Part shown: piece by piece, positions 44,372 to 52,749 of the stretch | Layout of the letters: every line of letters begins with the position of its first letter | How positions within the stretch are numbered: the first letter of the stretch is position 1 | Assembly: GCA_023151315.1 (NCBI GenBank) | Contig: JAKLJE010000015.1 | Span: 37,102 to 101,101 of the forward strand | Reading direction: 5' to 3' | Origin: Bacteroidia bacterium | GTDB lineage: Bacteria; Bacteroidota; Bacteroidia; Palsa-965 | Length of the DNA stretch: 64,000 bases | Program-made: the position numbers and the translations under genes | The notes under the pieces: model-generated | Seen by the model: the letters and a program-made list of their open reading frames with translations, nothing else | What the model was told of the DNA's origin: nothing | The model's database searches: none

Positions 44372-45082
44372 ATGAACACAGGCAAATATTCGTTCCGCAC
44401 CACATTGAAGATTTTCTTCTTCACATTCGTTGTTGCGGCTGTTTCATTTGCGATGGCACCGGCATACAGTTGTCAGTTGGCGTTACTGAAGTACAATGGC
44501 GGCGGCGATTGGTATTCGAATTATGAGACTTCACTTCCGAATCTTATTCGTTTCTGTAATGAAAATATGAAGACGAATATCAATCCTGAACAGGCAACGG
44601 TGGAAGCAGGAAGTCCTGATATTTACAACTATCCATTCGTACACATGACGGGTCATGGTAACGTGGTTTTTACAACACAGGAAGCGGAGAACATTCGTAA
44701 TTACCTTATCGGTGGTGGTTTTCTACATATCTCCGACAATTACGGAATGGACAAGTTCGTCCGTCCGCAGATGAAAAAAGTTTTTCCTGAATTGGATTTC
44801 GTAGAACTACCTTTTACACACCCTGTATATCATCAGGTTTATGATTTCCCGAATGGCTTACCGAAGATACATGAGCACGACAATCAATCACCGCAGGGAT
44901 TCGGTTTGATCTGGGAAGGACGTTTGGTTTGTTTCTATGATTACGAATGCGACCTCGGCGACGGATGGGAAAGTCCTGAAGTGCATCATGATTCACCGGA
45001 AGCGCGACTCAAAGCACTTCGTATGGGTGCGAATCTTGTAAGCTACGCCCTGATGGGTGGCGAAAGCAAACACGAGCAATAA
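44372..45082 (+). CDS. DUF4159 family exported protein
   Basis: A 236-residue protein with an N-terminal hydrophobic helix (about 12-35). The DUF4159 core is clear: CQLALLKYNGGGDWYSN, FVHMTGHGNVVFTTQEAENI, LIGGGFLHISDNYGMD and LPFTHPVYHQVYDFPNGLP. It folds like a glutamine-amidotransferase-type (ThuA/DJ-1-like) sandwich. Its role is unknown; family members are often near MoxR-type genes, here the nearest is at 51670. It lies 32 bases after the large phosphatase sensor and may share its transcript. Confidence 0.88.
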   Translation: MNTGKYSFRTTLKIFFFTFVVAAVSFAMAPAYSCQLALLKYNGGGDWYSNYETSLPNLIRFCNENMKTNINPEQATVEAGSPDIYNYPFVHMTGHGNVVFTTQEAENIRNYLIGGGFLHISDNYGMDKFVRPQMKKVFPELDFVELPFTHPVYHQVYDFPNGLPKIHEHDNQSPQGFGLIWEGRLVCFYDYECDLGDGWESPEVHHDSPEARLKALRMGANLVSYALMGGESKHEQ

Positions 45083-45093
45083 GCAAACAGATT

Positions 45094-45411
45094 TTATTCT
45101 TCAGTGCAGATGTAAACGTAATCCGTAGACGGATCGAACTCCGGATTGTTTTCCAGAATAGTTTCTGCAAGCTGACGCAATGCATAATTACGCACCGGTC
45201 TGCCTTCATTCAATTCCTCCAGACGTGTGATGTACTGAAATGGAATTCCTGTCCACACCTGAGCAAGCGGTTCTGAAATTTCAGTGAACTTGAACTGAAC
45301 CCACTTGTCAAACTCAGCGTTGTGCAGGCCGTGACTGCCATTGATCATACGATCGGCATTCACCGGAATGATACGGACACCTGTTGTCATTTCTACCATA
45401 CACTGCACCAT
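45094..45411 (-). CDS. Hypothetical small protein
   Basis: A 105-residue protein without signal peptide or membrane segment. The core has RMINGSHGLHNAEFDKWVQF and a helix-turn-helix-like end, LRQLAETILENNPEFDPSTD. I recognise no family. Met8 (start at 45390) is an equally good start. It is convergent with the DUF4159 gene (11 bases apart). A -7 box at 45440-45447 supports expression. Confidence 0.55.
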   Translation of the reverse strand: MVQCMVEMTTGVRIIPVNADRMINGSHGLHNAEFDKWVQFKFTEISEPLAQVWTGIPFQYITRLEELNEGRPVRNYALRQLAETILENNPEFDPSTDYVYICTEE

Positions 45412-45439
45412 AGTTGTGGTTGTTTCTTTCTGATGCAGC

Positions 45440-45447
45440 CAAAAATA
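45440..45447 (-). promoter_or_regulatory. Candidate -7 box TATTTTTG
   Basis: A full TAnnTTTG match on the minus strand, 28 bases upstream of the ATG at 45411. It shares a ten-base word (GCCAAAAATA on the plus strand) with the adhesin promoter at 24808-24817. No -33 TTG was found. Confidence 0.45.
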
Positions 45448-45668
45448 GAAGGTGTTGCAGTAGGAACAGTAAATAGACTGTTGAAGTTATTTACATCGAA
45501 ATGTTTAATTCCGCAGAAATTCGCGCTTTTTACTTTGTTCAAAACCTTGTTTACGCGAAGGTGGAAAGTCGTGGAACGTGCATGAATCCTGAGAAATCCG
45601 GAGATTGTGTCTCGTGTACGTATGTGTTAATAACAGCGATTTTGCTGCGGCTATGAAGTTATAAACAC

Positions 45669-45704
45669 AAAAAAAGAAACCTGATCGCGAGACCAGGTTT
45701 CTTT
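45669..45704 (-). terminator. Rho-independent terminator of the 45724-47077 operon
   Basis: On the minus strand, arms AAGAAACCTG/CAGGTTTCTT (10 bp, 11 with the outer A-T pair) enclose a ten-base loop and are followed by about five U (A-run 45669-45673). It lies 20 bases beyond the stop of the 45724-46203 gene. Confidence 0.78.
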
Positions 45705-45723
45705 CAATGAATTCCGAATGGGA

Positions 45724-46203
45724 TTACTTATAACCGAGCATGAAGACAACACATTCAGCAGCTGCAGCAGAATCAGAAACTGCAGGCAAATCGTAGTCTA
45801 CATAGAACTTGAATTTCGCATTCTCCGGTTCATAAACATGAAGTGTAGTACCTGCAGGAGAGTTTTTGCTCGTCCACAACACTTTTCTGTTTTTGGTTTC
45901 CTTGTCTTTGTTGTAAACAGAAATTACCACATTGCGTGTTACGGCTTCTGTATTGAACACCATGCGGTATTTTTCTCCAATGAAAACCGGCACTTCAATT
46001 TCTTTCATCTGTGCCTTGTTCTTATAACGAAGCTGCGTTACTTTTCCTGAATCATATTTGTAAGGGTCGAGTTTCGCACGTGCTGCGTCCTTCAATGCTT
46101 TCTGATCGCAATTCACTGCTTGCTGAATAGCAGCACCTGTCAGCGAAATCACAATTACCGCAGCGGGAATCAGCAAACCGAAAAATCTTTTCATCGTTTT
46201 CAT
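45724..46203 (-). CDS. Hypothetical exported protein
   Basis: A 159-residue protein with a signal peptide (about 1-28, AAVIVISLTGAAIQQAV) and a mature part starting CDQKALKDAARAKLDPYKYD, then a beta-rich segment ending VVFMLGYK. I recognise no family. Met4 (start 46194) is an equally good start. It lies 20 bases after the lipoprotein gene on the same strand and ends before a strong terminator, so it is the last gene of a two-gene operon. Confidence 0.7.
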   Translation of the reverse strand: MKTMKRFFGLLIPAAVIVISLTGAAIQQAVNCDQKALKDAARAKLDPYKYDSGKVTQLRYKNKAQMKEIEVPVFIGEKYRMVFNTEAVTRNVVISVYNKDKETKNRKVLWTSKNSPAGTTLHVYEPENAKFKFYVDYDLPAVSDSAAAAECVVFMLGYK

Positions 46204-46222
46204 AATACGTGGGGTTTACGAA

Positions 46223-47077
46223 TTAGCCTTTAATAATAGTTGCACGGATTTCAGCGATCTTTTTGATCAGCGGATCCATTTCGCCTTGCGCAGGTTTTAC
46301 ATCAGAGAAATCCATATCCGGATTCTCATTGAGTTTTTTCACTGATGGCAAAGCATCAAATTCCGTCTGCAACGCACTCAACTGTTCGATCAATCCCGGA
46401 ATACCCGGATCCTGAGCTTTATATGCTTCAAGTTCAGTGATAATGCTGTTCAGTACGGCCATCTGTTCAAACAAAGCCTGTACAACATGCTCATTCCCTT
46501 CCTTCTTGTAAACCTCTCCGGCAATGTACATCGACTCAATCCATGCACCGGCAAATATCACACCGTACAATTCATTCTGCTGATTTTCTTCCAGCTGAAG
46601 ATCGGTCTGGTACTGAATTTCCGCAACGATTGCTCCTACAGAATCTTCCTTGTCCATATTTGCGTTGAAGCGCTCAAAAAGATTCGACTGATCAAACACC
46701 TTCTGAAGATTCAGTTTGTTGCCGACTTCTCGTACAGCTTTGAGATATTTCTGGCCTTCATTGGATTGCTTGTTCAGAACGCAATATGCCATATCAGCAC
46801 TGTAAACTCCCATGATCTGAGCAAGCTGAAAACGGGTGGAATACATTGAAGATTTATCCGAGCTGTAAGTGATTCCCGGCAGATAGTTCAATTCCGAACG
46901 TTTAAACATTGCTGCTACACGGAACGGAGTAGGCAAAGAAGAATTTGTTTCAATCGTTTCAACTGTGGCTGTAGTTGTATCGTTCAGCGCAGAGTCCGGA
47001 GTTTCATTGACAGGGGTCTCATTTCCGCAGGCTGCAAGCAGCAGGGCAGGGAGAAAAGCCGCATAGCGAAGTTTCAT
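46223..47077 (-). CDS. Hypothetical helical lipoprotein
   Basis: A 284-residue lipoprotein with the lipobox LLLAAC (Cys17). A Thr/Pro/Glu-rich linker (about 20-50) precedes a mostly helical domain (about 55-282), with AQIMGVYSADMAYCVLNKQS and YGVIFAGAWIESMYIAGEVY. I do not recognise a named family; helical outer-membrane lipoproteins of this size are common in Bacteroidota. A candidate -7 box lies at 47110-47117. Confidence 0.75.
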   Translation of the reverse strand: MKLRYAAFLPALLLAACGNETPVNETPDSALNDTTTATVETIETNSSLPTPFRVAAMFKRSELNYLPGITYSSDKSSMYSTRFQLAQIMGVYSADMAYCVLNKQSNEGQKYLKAVREVGNKLNLQKVFDQSNLFERFNANMDKEDSVGAIVAEIQYQTDLQLEENQQNELYGVIFAGAWIESMYIAGEVYKKEGNEHVVQALFEQMAVLNSIITELEAYKAQDPGIPGLIEQLSALQTEFDALPSVKKLNENPDMDFSDVKPAQGEMDPLIKKIAEIRATIIKG

Positions 47078-47109
47078 GGCAGGGTGGTTTGGTTTGTTAT
47101 GAATGTGCG

Positions 47110-47117
47110 CAAAGGTA
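47110..47117 (-). promoter_or_regulatory. Candidate -7 box TACCTTTG
   Basis: A full TAnnTTTG match on the minus strand, 32 bases upstream of the ATG at 47077. Confidence 0.5.
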
Positions 47118-47181
47118 GAAAAACCTCTGAATCAGGCCGAAAAAGCATGTTAAATCGGGTGATTCTTAGCTTCGAAATCTG

Positions 47182-47189
47182 TACTTTTG
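47182..47189 (+). promoter_or_regulatory. Candidate -7 box TACTTTTG for the foldase operon
   Basis: A full TAnnTTTG match 25 bases before the ATG at 47215. Confidence 0.5.
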
Positions 47190-47214
47190 ATCCCTTAAAA
47201 TCTGCATAGATATT

Positions 47215-49347
47215 ATGAAAAAAGCCGTTTTCCTGTCCATCGCTGCTGCAATGGGTCTTTCCGTTTACAGTTATGCGCAGGTTTCTGCAGGCGTAGCTGC
47301 CGTTCAGCCCGGAGCAGGCAATGATCCTGTTCTTATGTCAATTGGTAATTCTCAGGTTCGCTTGTCGGAGTTCACCTACGTGTACAAGAAAAACAATAAA
47401 GACACCACCAACAATCCTCAGGCTGTCGAGAATTACCTCGAACTCTTCACCACTTTCAAAATGAAAGTGAAAGAAGCAGAAGAATTGAAAATGGATACTT
47501 CACTTGCGTTCCGCAGTGAATTGGGTGGTTACCGTCGTCAGGTTTCTCAGCAATATCTCACCGACAGAAAAGTGAATGACAGTCTTCTCACGGAGGCTTA
47601 CAATCGTATGAAAGAGGATATCCGTGCTTATCACATTCTTATCAAGTGTGATGAAATGGCTTTGCCTCGTGATACGGATATCGCTTACACCCGCGTTCAG
47701 ATTCTTCAGGGGTTGCTGAACGGAAAACCGGTTACCAAGCTCATCAACGATTACGAAAGCAAACTCAAAACGAAGTTCGGAATCGTTAACATGAAGAAAG
47801 CTCCTGCGGCTGATACTCAGAAGGTGTATGATCTCGTAAATCCATTGCGCCAGCTTGAGCGTCGATTCAAAAACAAGCCTGCTCCATTTGATGAAGTGGC
47901 ATTCATTGCGTCTGAAGATCCTTCTGCTCGTCAGAACCGCGGTGATCTCGGATACTTCACTGCGTTCTCAATGGTTTATCCTTTTGAAACTTTGTGCTAC
48001 AATACGCCTGTTGGTAAAGTAGGCGGACCTGCGCGTACAAAATACGGTTATCACCTTGTGAACGTAATTGATCGTCGTCCCGCTTCAGGTAAAATTCTTG
48101 TGCAGCACATCATGGTCAAATCTCCTGCCGGTGCACCTGCGGCAGATTCCATCAAAGCGAAAGCGAAAGTGGATGAGATCTATGCAAAAGTTCAGGCGGG
48201 TGAAGACTTCGCTACGTTGGCAAAACAATTCTCTGAAGACAAAGCTTCAGCCGTAAAAGGCGGTGAAATTCCTTGGTTCGGTCTTTACGAAATGCCGCAG
48301 CAGTTCGAAAAAGCAGCTTTCGGTTTACAGAATAATGGCGATGTAGCTGCACCTGTGAAAACCGCGTGGGGCTGGCATATTATTCGTCGTGTTGACAAGA
48401 AAGGAGTTCCTCCGTTTGAACAGGTGAAAGGTGAAATCAAACAGCGCGTAAACCGTGATCAGCGTGCGAATCAGGGACGTGCTTCTCTGATTGCAAAAGT
48501 GAAAGCGGAAAACAAGTTTGTGGAGTATCCTGCAACTGTAAAGGAATTCTATAAAGTAATGGATTCAACTTACTACATGGGCCGTTGGTCTGCAACGAAA
48601 GCAGCAGGCATGAACAAGACCATGTTTACGCTTGATGGTGTGAATTACACTCAGGATCAGTTTGCAAAATGGCTGGAAGATCATCAGGTACGTAACGGCA
48701 TTAAACGCCCGTTCACCGACATCGTTGATGCTGCCTACAAAAACTGGGTTGAAGAATCCTGTGTTCGTCTGGAAGATTCCAAACTTGAGTCGAAATATCC
48801 AGACTTCAAAAACCTCATGCAGGAATATCGCGACGGAATGTTGTTGTTCGACCTCATGGATAAAAAAGTTTGGTCAAAAGCCGTGAAGGATACTGCAGGT
48901 TTGCGTCAATATCATGAAGCGAATAAAACCAAGTACATGCTTCCAGAGCGTGCAGATGCAACTGTTTATTCCTGCAAAGACGAAGCAACTGCTAAGAAAG
49001 TTCGCAAGATGCTGAAGCAGAAAAAGACTACTAAAGAAATTATGGATGAGATCAACAAGGAGTCGCAACTGAACCTTACAGTTGAGCACAAACTGTGGAA
49101 CAAAGGCGAAAACGATCTTGTTGACCGCAACTGGAAAGCGGGAACTTCCAAGAATGAAATGAAAGACGGACGTGTGATGTTTGTGGTAGTTGACAAAATT
49201 GAGCCTGCCCGTCCGAAAACACTTCAGGAAGCACGTGGCGCAGTTACTACCGATTATCAGAACCAGCTCGATAAAGAATGGGTTGAGAGTCTGAAGCAGA
49301 AATATCCTGTGGTGATTGACCGCGAGGTTCTTAAAATGGTGAAATAA
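47215..49347 (+). CDS. Periplasmic peptidylprolyl isomerase with two parvulin-type domains
   Basis: A 710-residue exported protein with a signal peptide (about 1-22). A SurA-N-like segment (about 40-135) precedes two parvulin-type domains. The first (about 138-290) is interrupted by a long insertion and carries DPSARQNRGDLGYFTAFS. The second (about 293-395) is well conserved (LVQHIMVKSPAGAP, GEDFATLAKQFSEDKAS, GGEIPWFG, WGWHIIRRVD). A helical C-terminal part (about 400-710) follows. It is likely to be an outer-membrane protein foldase. It is followed by two further SurA/parvulin-like genes, the first after 16 bases, and then MoxR. Confidence 0.9.
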   Translation: MKKAVFLSIAAAMGLSVYSYAQVSAGVAAVQPGAGNDPVLMSIGNSQVRLSEFTYVYKKNNKDTTNNPQAVENYLELFTTFKMKVKEAEELKMDTSLAFRSELGGYRRQVSQQYLTDRKVNDSLLTEAYNRMKEDIRAYHILIKCDEMALPRDTDIAYTRVQILQGLLNGKPVTKLINDYESKLKTKFGIVNMKKAPAADTQKVYDLVNPLRQLERRFKNKPAPFDEVAFIASEDPSARQNRGDLGYFTAFSMVYPFETLCYNTPVGKVGGPARTKYGYHLVNVIDRRPASGKILVQHIMVKSPAGAPAADSIKAKAKVDEIYAKVQAGEDFATLAKQFSEDKASAVKGGEIPWFGLYEMPQQFEKAAFGLQNNGDVAAPVKTAWGWHIIRRVDKKGVPPFEQVKGEIKQRVNRDQRANQGRASLIAKVKAENKFVEYPATVKEFYKVMDSTYYMGRWSATKAAGMNKTMFTLDGVNYTQDQFAKWLEDHQVRNGIKRPFTDIVDAAYKNWVEESCVRLEDSKLESKYPDFKNLMQEYRDGMLLFDLMDKKVWSKAVKDTAGLRQYHEANKTKYMLPERADATVYSCKDEATAKKVRKMLKQKKTTKEIMDEINKESQLNLTVEHKLWNKGENDLVDRNWKAGTSKNEMKDGRVMFVVVDKIEPARPKTLQEARGAVTTDYQNQLDKEWVESLKQKYPVVIDREVLKMVK

Positions 49348-49363
49348 ACATTCTTACAATCCG

Positions 49364-50254
49364 GTGTTCAACGCAAGGCAACTTTATAAACGATCCGGCG
49401 TCATCTTACTGATGGCGCTGGTTTGTTTTATTGCTTCATGTGGCGAAACCGAAGAAACGGCGGATGTTAGTAAAGGCCGTGTGGTTGCTACTGTATACGG
49501 TTATTCCCTTTATGAGAATGATCTTACGGAAGCTGTTCCTGCCGGACTTTCCAAAGAAGACAGCACGCGCCGTGCGGAGAACTTCATCAATTCCTGGGTG
49601 CGCGAAATGCTTTTGCTGAGCAAAGCGCAGAATAACCTTCCTGCTCAGGATAAGGAAATGGAGAAGAAGCTGGAAGCTTACCGTAATTCACTCATTATCT
49701 ACGCTTACGAAACAGAACTGGTTCATCAGAAACTGGATACTGTTGTTACCGAAGAGGAAATTGCAAAGTATTATGAAGATCATGCTGCGGATTTCCAGTT
49801 GCGGGATAATATCGTTCGTGTGATCTACGTGAAAGTAGATAACAAAGCCCCGAATCTACCGAAAGTCCGAAACTGGGTGAAGTCTGATAAACCTGCAGAT
49901 CGTGAAGAGCTGGATAAATATTGTCGCCAGTTTGCAACAAACTACTTCCTCGACGATCAGTCTTGGCTGTTGTTTGATGATCTGCTTAAAGAAGTTCCGA
50001 TTCAAACTTATAATCGTGAATTGTTCCTGCAGAACAACCGCTTTGTGGAAGTGGCCGATTCTTCGAATACGTATTTTCTCAATATCAAAGGCTTCATGAC
50101 ACGTAACAGTCAGTCGCCATTGGCTTTTGAAAAGGAAAATATCCGCAACATCATTCTGAATAAACGCAAACTGGAATTGATTGACCGAATGCACGACGAT
50201 CTTTACAAGGAAGCCGTGAATAATAACAGCATTAAGATTTACCCAAGAAAATGA
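49364..50254 (+). CDS. SurA-like periplasmic lipoprotein without clear parvulin motifs
   Basis: A 296-residue protein with a lipobox (FIASC, about Cys26). A SurA-N-like helical domain (about 40-135) contains YSLYENDLTEAVPAGLSKED and NSWVREMLLLSKA. The C-terminal half (about 135-290) has the topology of a parvulin domain, but I see none of its signature motifs, so it is probably a chaperone rather than an active isomerase. The start is GTG at 49364; no in-frame ATG lies before the hydrophobic core. It overlaps the next SurA gene by four bases (ATGA). Confidence 0.82.
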   Translation: MFNARQLYKRSGVILLMALVCFIASCGETEETADVSKGRVVATVYGYSLYENDLTEAVPAGLSKEDSTRRAENFINSWVREMLLLSKAQNNLPAQDKEMEKKLEAYRNSLIIYAYETELVHQKLDTVVTEEEIAKYYEDHAADFQLRDNIVRVIYVKVDNKAPNLPKVRNWVKSDKPADREELDKYCRQFATNYFLDDQSWLLFDDLLKEVPIQTYNRELFLQNNRFVEVADSSNTYFLNIKGFMTRNSQSPLAFEKENIRNIILNKRKLELIDRMHDDLYKEAVNNNSIKIYPRK

Positions 50255-51627
50255 GAAAGAATTTACTGATACTGGCTCTGATTATTGCAGCGATTGTACC
50301 GTCTGTACTGAATGCGCAACAGCGCGGACCGATGGTTGATCGCATCGTTGCGGTTGTTGGAAGTCAGATCATCAAGGAATCGGATATTGAGAACGCATTT
50401 GAGCAATACAAAGCTGAAGGCATGCAAATGACCGACAGTTTGCGCGGAGCTATTCTGGATGAGTTGATGTACCGCAAGCTGCTCGTTCAACAGGCTATTC
50501 ACGATAGCGTAACTGTTTCAGATGCAGACGTGGATGCGGAGATCGATCGCCGTATGCGTTATTACCTCATGCAGTTCGGTTCCGAAGAGGCATTCGAGAA
50601 GTTCTACGGTAAATCAGTTGAAGCTTACAAATTTGAATTGCGCGACAAAGTACGTGAGCTATTGCTAGTACAGCGCATGCAAAGTGAAATTGTGGGTAGC
50701 GTAACAGTTTCTCCTCAGGAAGTGAGAGAGTTTTATGCGCGCATCCCGGCAGACAGTGTTCCGTTGATCAACTCAGAAGTGGAAGTAGGTCAGATATTAT
50801 TGATCCCTCCTGTCAGTCAGGAATTGAAAGATTTTACGAAGCAGGAACTGGAAGGAATCCGTCAACGCGTGATGAAAGGTACACTGGATTTTTGCGCTGC
50901 CGCATCAACATATTCGGACGATCCCACTTCTAAATTCAATTGCGGTAAATACGAGAATGTCCGTCGCGGTACTTTCGTTCCGGAGTTTGACGCGATTTGC
51001 TTCAGTCTGAAAGAGGGCGAAATTTCCGAAGTGTTCGAAACCGAATACGGTTATCATTTCGTGAAACTCATTCAACGATTGGGAGAAACAGTAACGATTC
51101 AACATATCCTGAAATCTGTTCCAACAGACCCTACGGAATTGCAGAAATGCAAAGTGCGTTTGGATTCAATCATGAAGTTTGTAAAACTTGACAGTATGAC
51201 TTTCTGCGAAGCGGCAGCGAAATTTTCGAGCGATGAAGATTCGAAGTACGCATGCGGATTGATTCTGAATCCGATGACCGGAAGCAGTAAAATCGAAATG
51301 GAAATCCTCGGACAGATTGATCCGAATCAGGACTTCCCGCTGATTGTATCTCAATTGAAAGTAGGTCAGTATTCTGCACCGCATCAATGTTTTTCTGCAG
51401 ATGGGAAAATGGCGTACCGCGTGCTTTGGCTGAAATCAAGAACTGAACCGCATAAAGCCAATCTGAAAGACGATTATCAGCTCATTCAGGATATGGCTTT
51501 GCAGGAAAAGCAGGATCAGCTTCTCGAAAAATGGGTGCGCAGCAAATTACCTTATACCTATATCAGAATTGCTGAAGATTACAGAAAATACAATTTCCGC
51601 TATCCATGGATTCAGTATATCAAGTAA
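50251..51627 (+). CDS. surA: SurA-like peptidylprolyl isomerase with two parvulin domains and paired cysteines
   Basis: A 458-residue exported protein with a signal peptide (about 1-22). SurA-N (about 28-165) starts VDRIVAVVGSQIIKESDIEN. Parvulin domain 1 (about 172-270) and domain 2 (about 283-390) follow. Each carries a Cys pair at matching positions: LDFCAAASTYSDDPTSKFNC and MTFCEAAAKFSSDEDSKYAC. Usual SurA proteins have Ala and Gly there. This suggests a disulfide in each domain, stabilising it in the periplasm. SurA chaperones outer-membrane proteins. The gene overlaps the previous one by four bases; the MoxR gene starts 42 bases later. Confidence 0.92.
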   Translation: MRKNLLILALIIAAIVPSVLNAQQRGPMVDRIVAVVGSQIIKESDIENAFEQYKAEGMQMTDSLRGAILDELMYRKLLVQQAIHDSVTVSDADVDAEIDRRMRYYLMQFGSEEAFEKFYGKSVEAYKFELRDKVRELLLVQRMQSEIVGSVTVSPQEVREFYARIPADSVPLINSEVEVGQILLIPPVSQELKDFTKQELEGIRQRVMKGTLDFCAAASTYSDDPTSKFNCGKYENVRRGTFVPEFDAICFSLKEGEISEVFETEYGYHFVKLIQRLGETVTIQHILKSVPTDPTELQKCKVRLDSIMKFVKLDSMTFCEAAAKFSSDEDSKYACGLILNPMTGSSKIEMEILGQIDPNQDFPLIVSQLKVGQYSAPHQCFSADGKMAYRVLWLKSRTEPHKANLKDDYQLIQDMALQEKQDQLLEKWVRSKLPYTYIRIAEDYRKYNFRYPWIQYIK

Positions 51628-51669
51628 ATTAGTACTGAATCATTGTAATCTCACTTAGAAATCCATTGT

Positions 51670-52632
51670 ATGCAGTTCAAGAATGATGTTGAAGCAGTCA
51701 ATTACTTTCAGGATAAGTACAAAAAACTGTCCTCTGAAATTCATAAAGTAATTGTCGGGCAGGATGAAGTAGTGAAGGATGTTCTCATCTCCATTTTCTC
51801 CAACGGACATTGTCTGCTCGTTGGTGTTCCCGGACTCGCGAAGACTTTGCTCGTGAACACGATTGCGCAATCATTAGGACTTTCTTACAATCGTATTCAG
51901 TTTACTCCGGATCTGATGCCTTCCGATATCATCGGAACAGAGATTCTTGATGAATCGCGCACTTTCCGTTTTGTACGCGGGCCGCTGTTTGCGAATATTA
52001 TTCTCGCGGATGAGATCAACCGTACTCCGCCGAAAACTCAGTCTGCATTGCTTGAAGCCATGCAGGAACGCGCGGTGACTGCGGCAGGTAAACGTTACAC
52101 ACTCGACAAGCCGTTCTTTGTTCTTGCAACACAGAACCCGATTGAACAGGAAGGAACTTATCCGTTGCCGGAAGCACAGCTCGACCGTTTCATGTTTAAT
52201 GTTTGGCTCGACTATCCGAAAATCGCGGATGAAATCGAAGTTGTTCGTCAGACTACTTCTGATCGAAGCGTAACTCCGGAGAAAGTGCTCGGGGCTGAAG
52301 AAATCATGTTCATTCAGGATCTCGTTCGTCGTGTTCCGGTTCCGGAAAATGTACTGCAGTACGCTGTAAATCTCGCAGCAAAAACACGTCCGAATACAGA
52401 AACCGCAACTGCAGATGTAAACAGATTATTGTCTTGGGGGGCCGGTCCTCGTGCATCTCAGTATCTTGTTCTGGGTGCGAAATGCCATGCAGTGGTTTCC
52501 GGAAAGTATTCTCCTGATATCGAAGATGTCCGCGCTGTAGCTGCGCCGATTCTGCGTCACCGTATTGTACGTAACTACAAAGCGGAAGCAGAAGGAATCA
52601 GTATTGATTCCATCATCAAAGGATTGCTGTAA
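51670..52632 (+). CDS. MoxR family AAA+ ATPase
   Basis: A 320-residue cytosolic AAA+ protein. Walker A is GVPGLAKT (52-59), Walker B is ILADEINR (Asp114, Glu115), and TQNPIEQEGTYPLPEAQLDRF follows with the sensor and arginine-finger regions. MoxR proteins act as chaperones that mature or activate metalloproteins and vWA-domain partners. A vWA partner is usual directly downstream, but here the next gene is a thioredoxin-like protein; the vWA gene at 13916 is far away. The location directly after surA matches other Bacteroidota. Confidence 0.92.
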   Translation: MQFKNDVEAVNYFQDKYKKLSSEIHKVIVGQDEVVKDVLISIFSNGHCLLVGVPGLAKTLLVNTIAQSLGLSYNRIQFTPDLMPSDIIGTEILDESRTFRFVRGPLFANIILADEINRTPPKTQSALLEAMQERAVTAAGKRYTLDKPFFVLATQNPIEQEGTYPLPEAQLDRFMFNVWLDYPKIADEIEVVRQTTSDRSVTPEKVLGAEEIMFIQDLVRRVPVPENVLQYAVNLAAKTRPNTETATADVNRLLSWGAGPRASQYLVLGAKCHAVVSGKYSPDIEDVRAVAAPILRHRIVRNYKAEAEGISIDSIIKGLL

Positions 52633-52720
52633 GCAACTCTTCCCTGTAACATTTGTAACACAACTGCGTGTTTAACGGATTTTATGTCCGTTGTCATATT
52701 CCTGTGGGCATCACCTGCAG

Positions 52721-52728
52721 TAATTTTG
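52721..52728 (+). promoter_or_regulatory. Candidate -7 box TAATTTTG, with a Shine-Dalgarno site downstream
   Basis: A full TAnnTTTG match 21 bases before the ATG at 52750. Between them lies AAGGAGGG (52739-52746), a strong Shine-Dalgarno sequence that is rare in Bacteroidota. Confidence 0.5.
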
Positions 52729-52749
52729 TGAAGCAATAAGGAGGGAAAC

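Larger units (their letters stand above)
45412..45723. other. Gap of about 310 bases without a supported gene
   Basis: It holds a candidate -7 box for the leftward gene (45440-45447) and a terminator of the operon to its right (45669-45704). Between them, about 45450-45665, I see nothing else. Short chance reading frames there show no start context or recognisable motif. Confidence 0.6.

Noticed and set aside
44372..52632. A functional unit joining DUF4159 and MoxR
   Set aside because: The two families often co-occur, but here five to six unrelated genes, some on the opposite strand, lie between them.
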